64,000 bases of DNA. It comes from Hysterium pulicare CBS 123377 (lineage: Eukaryota; Ascomycota; Dothideomycetes; Hysteriales; Hysteriaceae). Positions 12,678 to 22,462 of the stretch are shown here, one piece after another. The stretch's first letter is position 1. Each line of letters opens with the position of its first letter. The notes below the pieces were generated by a model. It saw only the letters and a list, made by a program, of their open reading frames with translations. It was not told the origin of the DNA and did not search any database. The translations under genes were made by a program, and so were the position numbers. The DNA lies in assembly GCA_000467715.1 (NCBI GenBank), contig AJFK01000394.1, forward strand, positions 1 to 64,000, in the 5' to 3' direction.

Positions 12678-13321
12678 GTAGATTTCTTTTTCTTACGTTG
12701 GAAAGTTTGGGTGGATCCATCGAGCGCAAGTTTTGTGGAGCTGAGGGGGTAAGAATGATAATTTTGTTTGTGTTGACGGTGACGTAGATGCAGTTATTTT
12801 GGAAGTAGTTGGTCAAATGTGTTCACTAAGTTTGTTCACTGTGATACATATCGTCGGACATGCGCTACGGCTATAAAGAGTAGCATATGAGACTTCCAGC
12901 AGAAGTAATCCGATATGGAGAACCACTGTGGTACGCTTTGAGTAACCTTCAACCCCACAGCTAGATACAAGAATTACGGATTGAGGTGCTTCAGCAACAT
13001 ATGCTTCCGTAGTACCCCATGATGATCCCACTACCAGTTGCGACGTATCTCATCCGCCTTGATTCGCATAACATCAGCAGAACATTCCCTGGAGAAGAAG
13101 CTAGAGATGTTTACCGACCAATACCGAAGACACAATCGTCCCTAAACAAATGAAATATATAACACTACCATTTTCCATGTCCTTCCATTCCCAGGTTAGC
13201 TTCTTGAGGCATACGCTGAGATCAAGATCCCGCTAGTATGGGCAACTTGCCAAATACGCCAACATTTTCCTAATCCATTTCGAGCCGGCTTCGATTTGAC
13301 ACTTCCTTATTTGTCCTTGTT
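12678..13321. other. Intergenic stretch
   Basis: No gene, RNA or repeat recognised. Confidence 0.5.
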
Positions 13322-14661
13322 TCATTTCATCGATAGTTCTCCCCATTTTTCTTCACCAAGCAACCCTCGGAAAGAAGCGATTTCAAACTCTTGGAAGTCC
13401 TCTAAGGCCATTTTTGTGAGCACCTTCTCAAGCTGCTTTGTCAGAGACAATGTCCTGAGGTGAGTGATGAGAAGTTTCAATTCTTCGGTCTGTATTTCCG
13501 CTCCATAGCTGAAGATCCGTCTTTCCCACTCTGAGGGCTGCATGAATCTCATGAACCAAATTGCAGGGTCAAGAATCTCTGTGGCGATGGTTGAGAGCAC
13601 ATTCTGCCGCATCCAACGATTTACCCCAGAAAGCTTTTCAAGGGAATCAATAAGGAAAGACATCTTATTCTCGGGGAACTTAGGAAGTGGACCTAGCGAT
13701 AGAGGATAGTCGTTCTGCCCTAGCTGCTGCCCAATCCGGACAATCAACGCAGTGTGTTCTGGAACGTCGCAAGTCCCAGAGATTGTGTCTGACTCGACCA
13801 ATTTTTTCAGCATAGCCTGACATATCTGACCCTTTTGGTCACTAGCCATTTCGTATTTGCTTTCAAGATACCTCACCAGCTGATCTTTATTGCTGTTGGC
13901 AAATCTGTATTTGCCAAGCCAATAACACGACTGGAAGGCGGATTGATTACAGCGTGGCACCAGGACTAGTACTGAGTTTCTGTACCAATCTGAAGTAAGG
14001 ATAGTGTTCTCATGTAAGTCGAGGAAATTTACCAATATTCAATACTCTCACCTTCGTTTCCAGTAAAGCCAGAGTAGTCATCTTCATCTGGGCGTCTGGA
14101 GAAAGATTGCTCCTGAGCAATTTGCGACTCGATGACAGGAACACGACCGTAATATGGATCTCCATTCAAGGTAACTACTTGCTTCAAGATGGTCTCGTCT
14201 TCAATGAGCATATCAGGTTCAATGGGATGAAAGTCAGCATCATCATTCGAGTCGAACGGGAATGTTCCAGCTTCAACATGTTTTCCCAACAGGGCGAGAT
14301 AAGTTTGAAGCCCCAAATCCATGCATATTTGCTTCAAAACGCTCGCTTGCGCGTAGTCGTTTCTCTTAAGCAATTTGTAACTAAGGTTCTTCTGGCTGTA
14401 CTGATGTTCAAGAATGTACGCGAGAAAGTATGGCTTTCTTGGACCTTGAGATCCAATTTGCCGGGCCTGTAGCGCTTCTGCGACTCTGGCTATTGAGGTG
14501 GCGGAGGCGTCCAAATAGCCCGTCCTGGGGTCCGACGGATCAGGATCAAGAAAGAAGTTCAGTGCAAAACATGCTCGTCTTATTTGGAACGACAAACGCA
14601 ACGCCTTAGTCATGTTTAGCGGTGAAGGAGAAATGACGTTGATAGAATCGCGAAGCCACAT
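13322..14661 (-). CDS. 2OG-Fe(II) oxygenase-family C-terminal-like protein, catalytic half not seen
   Basis: Minus-strand exons 14661-14052 and 13989-13322 encode 425 residues. Splicing joins FTGNE to DWYRNSVLVLVPR. Together with YILEHQYSQKNLSYKLLKR, QTYLALLGKHVEAGTFP and the TGNE-WYR-VLVLVPR block, this matches the region that follows the dioxygenase domain in fungal proteins annotated as 2OG-Fe(II) oxygenase or prolyl 4-hydroxylase-like. The iron- and 2-oxoglutarate-binding jelly roll (HxD...H...R) is not present in the 425 residues, and I did not find it in the 570 bp upstream on this strand. Either the gene lost its 5' half and now starts at the internal ATG at 14661, or the start is elsewhere. 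The remaining frame is open over its whole length. Family assignment is from motif memory and is moderate. Confidence 0.55.
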
Positions 14662-15231
14662 TCTAGCGCGGCGGCCACCCTTTAGCCCGCTTTTGTAGAT
14701 TCATCCCTGTCACAAGTGAGCGATGGGTTTGGACCTTCGTATACGATTTCATCGTCTCACCCAAAAGAGTATAATGAAACCCATTTATCTTTCACCTTTA
14801 CTTCTTTGTACCTAATCGCTACCACACGATCTTCTACTCATATACCTACAACCAAATTTATCGAACCAATTTACACATCTATATAGATCAATAAGTAAAA
14901 TGGATTGTGTTCCTAGCGGCGTTAAGTTGGCCGAAACAAAGGAATGTCACATATGCTCACTGTACCTCCTCAAAGAATTTGGGACCGAGTAAGGTCACCA
15001 AGAAGTTAGCGCTGTACAAACAATACAACCATGGCTGTTTTCCCGATGATGCCTAGCTTAGTAAAGTGTGTATGAAGTAACAAAGCTAGCTCTGATCGGA
15101 CATTAAAGATGTCGTGCGTTCAGCATTATGTGAATACATATGTGGAACGCAAGAATCCTGAACCTGTCGAGTTACCACACCTGACGGAACCCGCCTAGAT
15201 CAAAAGAATAGCATAGTGTCGACGGCTCCCC
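14662..15231. other. Intergenic stretch
   Basis: Upstream of the 2OG-family-like gene. I looked here for the missing oxygenase half on the minus strand and did not find it. Nothing else was recognised. Confidence 0.5.
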
Positions 15232-15981
15232 TCACTTCTTATTTCTTTCAAGTTGTCGTTCCAGTTCAGCGATCTCATCGAGGTCCTTCTTTGTAACATT
15301 TGTATGAGTCTTCCTGAAGCTAAAACCCGTGAGTAAACTCCATCAATATATAGGGCAAGGGATACGCTTACTCGAAGAGTTTGAATAGATGATCTTTGAT
15401 AGCTTGAGCACATTCTCTCATATCCTGCTCGTTATCCATTTCAGCAACAGAGGCAGCAGTGACGGAAGTATCGCCAACGGTTAGCAACGCAGCTACAACG
15501 TAGCTATCGGCATTATGGTCCTTGTAGACTGGATGGTCTGCGATAGTGACGTCGTGCTTCGTTTCGAGAGTCGCGACTAGGTAGAAAGCCTCACTCTTCA
15601 AGTTCTCGCAAAGCGTCAATCCATTCTACAGAACTCTTTTCATCAACATCTTGACCTATTACATACAAGCGGCAAATTGCAATCAACGCTAGTAATAGCT
15701 ATGATACGTACCTGACAGTCTTTGACAACCTTCTGATCAGCCCATTCTCCATACTTGACTTCCTGTCGCGTCCATACATATCCCGATATCGCTTTCTCGT
15801 ATATCTGGTTACCGTGAGTGATCATAGTCTGAATGCTCGCTCTCAGCTTGTTGTTCGCGAAGATGCGGCGGGTGGTCCATTCTTTGAGTAGCTGAATTAC
15901 TTGGGCTTTTGTGCCTCGATGCAAATGCTTGGGTTGGTGGCCTTTGAGCCAGCGATCAAGGCGGGGTTTGGAGATGGGCAT
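15232..15981 (-). CDS. Conserved-looking hypothetical protein, 203 aa
   Basis: Minus-strand exons 15981-15712, 15625-15372 and 15319-15232 join in frame into 203 residues starting MPISKPRLDRWLKG and ending in a charged helix (TKKDLDEIAELERQLERNKK). Both introns have good borders, and the third exon gives a clean acidic-basic helical tail, which supports a real spliced gene. I do not recognise the family. The N-terminal third is basic and the middle is mixed alpha/beta in character (EAFYLVATLETKHDVTI, SYVVAALLTVGD). No signal peptide or membrane segment was seen. The frame is open upstream of the chosen ATG, so an N-terminal extension starting further upstream is possible. Confidence 0.65.
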
Positions 15982-16317
15982 TCTGGGTGGGTTGGTGTGT
16001 TTTGCAAAAGGTGTGGTCAGTGGAGCTAAACGTCTCTCTGTTATATATACGGTGGATGATTTATTCACGATGAAAGTCATACCGCGTGGGATCATGAGAC
16101 TACCCCAAGGCAAGTGAACGGATTGCGGTTATGCTTCATCACCGAATCATAAGAGGACGTACACCAGGTCAATGGTTATGTTTGCCAATGTATGTTCTTT
16201 CAATATGAACTTCCTATAATATTCATGATATCGTATGCAACGCTGTTCGTTCATCATGCATCAATTTTCATACAAAACAACCCAGGTCACACCTCACCGC
16301 ATCAACATTCCCCATTA
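15982..16317. other. Intergenic stretch
   Basis: Region between the hypothetical gene start and the SKI3 3' end, both on the minus strand. Nothing recognised. Confidence 0.5.
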
Positions 16318-19300
16318 TTACTCAATCGCTTCCTCGACAGCATGCCAGCTCTCTTTAGCCCAAGGCGCTAGTACCACCGATCGTTGTGCATCGCCCAAAG
16401 TGCCAGTCCCCGCAAAGGTTTTCGAAAGCTCTGTGGCCCCAACTTCCCCATTAGGTGGCACAGTTCTCTGAGCCGTTTTGAGCGCCATCATAGCCGGGAA
16501 ACCAACATCCTCTGCGTCAATTCCTGCCAGCTGCGACCAATCAACAGCTTTCCAAGGCGCAAGCATGACGCTTCTCTTGATCTCCTTCTCTTTTGCCTCT
16601 TCACCTCCCGAGATGACTGCAATTGCATCCAGTACCTTTTCTACCCTCTTTAACTGCATTTCATCTAAGCCCGATTTCGTCCTGAGGGAGCTTAAGTCGT
16701 CCTTCACAGCATCCATGGTCTCCAAATCTTCTTCCAATGCAGCCATAGCACCTAGAAGCACAACAGCACCTACATGATCTGGGTGCTTTTCTACGCAAGC
16801 GAAAAGTTGCTCACGGGCCACGTCCTTTTCGTTTTCGCCTCCCTTAGCCCATAGTACCTCAGCTAGAAGACAGATAATATCCGGCGCGGAATTGCTTTCT
16901 TCTAGAGCAGTGCGGAAATCGGATATAGCGGCGTCCATGTCATTGAGATAGTAGTGCGATAAGCCTGCTGTTAGTCTCGCCGAAAGTCGTGTTTTCTTCA
17001 ATGTTGAAGCAGTCATAGCAGGAGAAACGGAGTCGGGGTCCAAAGTAAGATCGAGAGCAGTTTCGGCGGCCTCAACTGCAGAATCGTAGGCGTTGGATGC
17101 GAGAAGATTGCGTGCAAGATCTGTTTTTCCTTGTGCGAAGCGGGAAAGAGAAGACGCGGATTCAGTGTTTTCGTATTCAGCTTCTGCGGCGTCGCAGATA
17201 GAAGTGAGAGCCGAGATGGCAGCATCATAATTGGCGACCCGTTCAAGATAGAGCGTAGCGAGATGGTGGTAAGTGATATCTGAGGGTTGTTGGAATGAAA
17301 GTTGATGAAGAGCGAAAAGTGGTTGAATTAGACGGGTTATGTCATTTGAGGCTGACGACGAGGAAATGAGGTAGTCAAAGGTCGACAAAGCATATTGGCG
17401 TTTGGTGACTAGCGATGCAGAATCAGACAGCTCGAAAGCATGCGTGAAATGTGAGAGTGCCTCATTCGAATCGCCATAGAGAAGAGCTATGATGCCTTCC
17501 CCAACCCAAGCGAGAGCATAGTCTGGATCCGTCGATTGAGCCCGCGAGAAGGCCATATGCGCAAGCTCCGAATCATTTTGTAATAGATACAAAGTTCCAA
17601 GGTTGGTCCAGGTCCGTACACTCCTCTCATTTAGATGAAGACTACGGACGAATGCGTGCTGAGCGACCTTGGGATTCAGAGTAGTAGTAACGACTCCTAG
17701 AGAGTTCCAGAATTCGGAGTTGCCTGCTTCGAGCTCGATTGCCCGCTTGAAGCATTTTAGAGCTGCTTTTAGGAATGTTGTGGGCTTTTTCCCTTCCGAA
17801 GGCTGTTCAAGGCAAACGTGCGCGCGATGCTCGGTCCATCCAAGATTATACCACGCCACTGCTTGTGCGTGGACATCGTGCGCGCAACTAAGAATTGCCC
17901 GTTTCTGTGCAAGAATGGCAGCTTGCAGGGTACGTGTGAGAGTTGAAGATCTGTCTCCCTCATCCACAATCAATGCCTCCAGCTCGGAGGCTCCAATACC
18001 ATCTGCATCCCTGTGTAAATCAAACTCCGCAACGTTGAAGTCTTTCCGTAAAAGCTTTTTAAGTGATTCCAGAGGGGCGTCATCTAGTCGTTCTTGGACC
18101 CAGGAAAAAACAGAGGAGGCGTCCCCGACCGCTTTCCAGATGTTGAAAGCTCCAGGTTTGTATTCTACGATACCTGTGGCTACTTCGACTGCTCGATTGG
18201 CGCTATCCGCGGCAGCGCCAAAGAACCCGGTCTCGATGCATTTCCAGGCTTTCTCTGTCAATGCTTGTAGTAATGCTATGGAGACGCCAAATTCTTTTGA
18301 TCGTTCGGTCAAAACTTGTTCATAGCCTTGGATGGCTATATCAAAATCACCAAGCTCACGGTTGACGTTCGCTAGCATATACTTGGTAAACCAGCTCTCC
18401 CCAGACTTCTTCATTATGATGCCTCCAGTAGGGTTTTCGGCATAATTGAAGGTCCTTGCTGCCGAGTTGTATCGTCCAGAGTTATGGTAGCTCTCTCCAA
18501 GGCCGACGTAAGAGTGATAGTCATCCGGGCTGATGCGAAGCGCGGACAGGAAAGACACGATGCTCTTCTGATATTCCTGTTTATTCATCTGAACAACTCC
18601 AAGTGCGGAGAAAGGCCAGCTCACGCCCTTCTTCGATTTGGACCCTGGCGCGGGACGAACTTTTCCTGAATCGACAACTCGCTGTGCGATCACCTCCACA
18701 ATGTCCCAATCACCCTGATCCGCAAAGTAGCGGGCAAGGCGTTCGGCAGCTATTAGCTCTGAAGGAGACAGCTCAAAGGCTTTCTGGAAGCATTGTCTAG
18801 CTCTCTTCCTATCTTTCTTGTAATCTTCGTAGAAGATACCGAGACCTGTATATGCAGGCCCAAAATTAGGGTGGGCTTTGATAGAAGCAAGAAATTTCGA
18901 GTAAGCACCCTGGCGGTCTTTTCGAGCTGATGGAGAGGGGTCAAGCTCCCAGATACAGATACCAATGCGATACAGCGTTTGGGCTTTGAGCTCCCTGCCA
19001 CGTAAGGTTGATGAATCCATTTGAGGATAATCAAGATACTCCTTAAGCCTAGAGAGGCCTGTAGTATAGTTCCCATTTAGGGCTTGACACCATGCTGCTT
19101 CTGCACCGATACGACCATTCGAAGGATCCTGTGTCAAAGCCTGTTCCAAAAACTCAATTGCCTGACTGTATTCCTCCTCCTCTTCAAGAATGAGACCTAT
19201 TCCTATCAAGGCTGGCGTGAAGGTAGGCTTTCTCTCCAAGATTGATTGGAAGATTTCTTTCGCTTCCGGGTGGTTTTTCGGAGCTTGATAGTAAATCAAT

Positions 19301-19853
19301 GACGTTGCAAGAGTACTGTTGAGAGCGTCACGTGGTCTAATGAAATCGTGAGCAGAATTGGATATGGTGAACCCTTCGAGGTTATACCTTTGAAATGTAA
19401 GATCAGTCTTCAGTGCCTCGGCTGCAACCAACTTCAGGCCTTTTCGAGTGATCTCGACAGCGCTTTCATGCTCCTCTAGAAAGAGATAGTATTCACCGAG
19501 CAAACGATGAGCTAGTATCGAGTCTTTTGCCTCGTCTACACCTTCCTACCATGAACAATTAGCTTTAGTGAAAATTATATGGCGAACTGCATCCACACCG
19601 TCATAAGGACTAAGCAGTCTTCCGGGGTGATGGGGACATCTTCTTCCAGCGCCACTCCGCCCTCGCTCAAATCAGGTGCTTCCTTGGCACCGGCCGTGAG
19701 AGGAAACTGAGATGCTCCGCTGCTTAAGTAACCCTTCAGAACTTTTGATAGGCCATTTTCGGGGAAGAACTCTGTGAATTCGCGGACGACGCCGATATCG
19801 AATCCGTGCAAATCCTGGGCCCCGTCAAAGCCGGGCCCAGTTTGGTCGCTCAT
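16318..19853 (-). CDS. SKI3: Superkiller protein 3, C-terminal part (SKI3 split by inversion)
   Basis: Minus-strand exons 19853-19599 and 19545-16318 give 1160 residues. The intron joins EDCLVLMT to EGVDEAKDSILAHRLLGEYY, a typical fungal Ski3 join. The protein is a long array of tetratricopeptide repeats covering the middle and C-terminal arms of Ski3, the scaffold of the cytoplasmic Ski complex (Ski2-Ski3-Ski8) that feeds mRNA to the exosome for 3'-5' decay. The first about 270 residues expected of Ski3 are missing and lie on the opposite strand at 20180-21081. The ATG at 19853 adds nine residues (MSDQTGPGF) before family sequence begins at about DGAQDLHGFDIG; those nine come from beyond the inversion breakpoint. 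The frame is open throughout, so a shortened protein could be made. Confidence 0.9.
19815..19840. repeat. 8-bp inverted repeat spanning the left inversion breakpoint
   Basis: CTGGGCCC (19815-19822) and GGGCCCAG (19833-19840) are perfect inverted copies with a 10-nt spacer. The left SKI3 breakpoint (about 19822-19826) falls at the edge of this potential hairpin. Confidence 0.7.
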
Positions 19854-21072
19854 GCTGTACAGATGCCCGATAATACAACGATTGAAAGGACTCGTAAAGA
19901 AAGGACCGAATAGAAAGAGTGGACGCCCTGGCTGGCGGCAGAATCAATTCCGATGATGTGGTGTTTGTCTGCCGCAGGGCTGACATTGGCTTCTGGTCCG
20001 AGCGTCCGGATTGGCGCCATCTCGTTTCGAGGCCAACTTGGAAAGAAACCTCACACTCATTCATCTACCTGGGTACTCATTCACCTGGTATTCTTATGCT
20101 TCATAAATGACCACGATGGATCTCATGACACGTCAGTACCCTTATAGCTAATCCTATCTTACTACCAAATCCATGCAACATGTCCACGAAAGCGGGCCTC
20201 AAGGCCGCAAAGGCAGCCATCGACTCTAAAAATTGGGATGATGCCGTAACGCAAGCAAGTCGCGTCCTAGAATCCGACCCGCAGAATTACTTCGCGTGAG
20301 CGCATTATTTCCTGTCGGTGCTATCCATGTAGATCTAACAAGTCAACTCAGGAAGCTTTTCCTAGGCCGCGCTCTCGACAAGCAAGGCAAACCAGACGAA
20401 GCTGCACAAGCATACGAATCAGCGACGAAGATAAAACCAGACGACGACCAAGCATGGCTCGGACTGCGTAGTTTATACGAATCGCAAGGTCCCGCAAAAG
20501 TCGATCAGTATATCCCCGTGGGACTGCGATTGGCAGAAATATACGCTGCAGCGAATGATGCACATCGCGCTCAATCAAGCATTGACAAAGTCGTTGACTT
20601 GGCACGCAAAAGCGGCACAAAACCTCAATACGCACGCGCTCTTTCAATTCAGCTTCCTACAAGTCCCATATACTCCTTTCTCGAAGGCCGTCTCCCACAT
20701 CCTTCCCTCACCTATACCCGCATTGCCGACATAACAGAATCCCTCGAAACCGAGCGCATAAACAAGGAAATTGGGAATCGGAAAACGCGGCTCGGTGCTA
20801 GGATTGGAGAAGTTACAACGGAGGTGAAGAGGGAAGTATACAGTAAAAGCGAACTGGAGGGTTTATATCAGAACATCATCGATTGGACGTCTGATGACGA
20901 AGTTAGGAGAACATATGAGGAAAAGTTATTGCAGAGGGCGTATGATACGTTGCTGGTACTGCCGACGGGCCACAAAGCGGAAAAGAGGGAGCAGGTGATG
21001 AAGTTGGCGCATGGGATGGTTATCATCAAGCACCCCTATTTGCTAGCTTGGCGGATTGAGATGGAATGGAAA
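19827..21072. other. Inverted segment (about 1.25 kb) that splits SKI3
   Basis: Flipping this segment restores one continuous minus-strand frame: EWKDG from the plus-strand half runs straight into AQDLHGFDIG of the minus-strand half. The edges share CCGTC at 19822-19826 and its complement GACGG at 21073-21077, so the exact cut is ambiguous within 5 bp. The segment contains the SKI3 N-terminal coding region and its 5' flank, so the old promoter now lies between the two halves. Confidence 0.85.
19854..20179. promoter_or_regulatory. Shared intergenic region between the diverging SKI3 halves
   Basis: This 326-bp stretch was, before the inversion, the sequence just upstream of the SKI3 ATG. It still abuts the ATG of the N-terminal half (20180), and its far end now abuts the new ATG of the C-terminal half (19853). 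That it drives transcription in both directions is inference; no specific element was recognised. Confidence 0.45.
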
Positions 21073-21081
21073 GACGGATGA
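20180..21081 (+). CDS. SKI3: Superkiller protein 3, N-terminal part (SKI3 split by inversion)
   Basis: Exons 20180-20295 and 20352-21081 encode 281 residues, beginning MSTKAGLKAAKAAID as Ski3 proteins do. The first TPRs follow (DWAxxA-like pattern: SKNWDDAVTQASRVLESDP; GRALDKQGKPDEAAQAYESA). The last family residues are EMEWKDG, after which a TGA is met three bases past the breakpoint. In yeast Ski3 the N-terminal arm is one of two TPR arms of the complex; alone this piece would be a short TPR protein lacking the Ski2/Ski8-binding body. The original promoter and start context appear to have travelled with it. Coding quality looks intact, with no internal stop and good splice sites, so the split is either recent or tolerated. 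Confidence 0.88.
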
Positions 21082-21364
21082 CATAGCTGAGTGACCGGGC
21101 TCCTCGAGCTTCATCTCAAGGTATTTTCCAGGCACATGGCGCGATTTCAAAGGCATTGGGATGGTGTACGGCTTGGTTTTCTACTTGGTGGCATTTACGG
21201 AGCGAAAAGCATTGATGGTATCGAGGACCTGGAAAGTCCTAGAAATTTATACCTGATCTAATGAAACATCTTGTCATGAGAATAACAAAAGAATCACAGC
21301 TAACTCATCTTTGCTGCTTGCTGACGCCTGGACTCCGTGCATATGCTAAGTAAACTCACTGGCT

Positions 21365-21937
21365 TCACACACCCAAAACCCTTCTCCTCTCATCAGCAGA
21401 GAAAATGCTTTCCCCATCTTTAAGCGCTTGGATAAGGACAGGTAGACTCCGCTCGGTGAAATCCTTCGCTTGCCTCACCTGGTCAAGATCATCTGCCAGC
21501 TCAGCGGTCACTTTTCGCAGGTAAAGAGATGAAAAGTCTTCCGAATGTTTCGTGGGCTGAGGTGACGCTTCTGGAGTTTGATCCAGGACATCTAGCTCAT
21601 TTGCTTGAGGCTCGGAAGATTCGTTCGCTTTTTTCTTTTTGCGAACTTCTGGCGGTGGTTGAGGAGGCTGTATTTTCATTAAAATGGCCTCAGCGGGAAA
21701 CAGATAACAGAAGCCATACCGTTACAGGCGTCCTCTTTACACCTTTCGATCTTTGCTGCGGCTTGTCGCTTTCGCCCTCACTACTCGAAGACGAGGAAGA
21801 AACTTCGGATATAATTAGTCAATGGATTCACTTCACCCATTCAGCTAGAAGAACTCACCTTGCGTGCGCGCCTTTCTTTTCCTCGACCGTTTCGGTTTCT
21901 CTGCGGCAGCTTTTCGTTGTTTCGCGGGTGCTGCCAT
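21365..21937 (-). CDS. RSA3: Ribosome assembly protein 3
   Basis: Minus-strand exons 21937-21859, 21802-21720 and 21667-21365 encode 154 residues. The N-terminus is Lys/Arg-rich (AEKPKRSRKRKAR), as expected of a nucleolar protein, followed by a Ser run and a Pro/Lys linker. Residues about 101-150 carry the Rsa3 domain: SSLYLRKVTAELADDLDQVR, then KDFTERSLPVLIQALKDG and a final FSADERRRV. Rsa3 associates with pre-60S particles and is needed for efficient large-subunit assembly in yeast. Length matches the family. It reads away from the inverted SKI3 segment; the right breakpoint lies about 0.3 kb past its stop codon. Confidence 0.88.
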
Positions 21938-22462
21938 TGTCGCGCAGTCGAGAAATGTGACGGGAGGTTGGGAACTTTATGATTTTGTGATGGCATTCCA
22001 TCTGATTGGCAGTTGATAAGAGCTAGACTACCTTATCAGCACGTGCTTACCAAATTTGTAATTTGGACTTGGTAGACATCACCGCGGAGACGTGTCTTTA
22101 ACATAGAGCAATGCAATGCAATGCACTCAGTTACGGCCTCCGCATGTTTATTTACAATATGCCATGGCAGGCAAACGTGTCAATCTTGCGCCACGACAAG
22201 GGAAATCCAATACTGCGACAGGTTGCGAAGTTCCAACGCGGGTGTCAATATTCGTCGTACTGCGAAAACCATTGGCTGTACAGGTCTAGAAGGCATCTAC
22301 TCCATATAATACCTTCTGAATAGCCCTAAGCATGGCCACTGGCTTTTGAGCCTTGTACACCGTCTGCATCGGCTCTGTAGGAGGGTAGTAAAGCAGGTGG
22401 TAGGCGCAGACCCTCCGAGAACGACGAATTATGACATCCCTTGTGCAGCATAATTACAAGGC
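21938..22462. other. Intergenic stretch
   Basis: Upstream of RSA3. It contains a trivial pentamer run (CAATG three times, near 22110-22124). Nothing else recognised. Confidence 0.5.

Noticed and set aside
15232-15981. Tctex/dynein light chain identity for the 203-residue protein
   Set aside because: Superficial length and texture only; none of the family's characteristic blocks is present.
19575-21081. The two SKI3 pieces as two unrelated TPR genes
   Set aside because: They are the consecutive N- and C-terminal parts of one family, and flipping the inner segment joins them in frame exactly at a shared pentamer.
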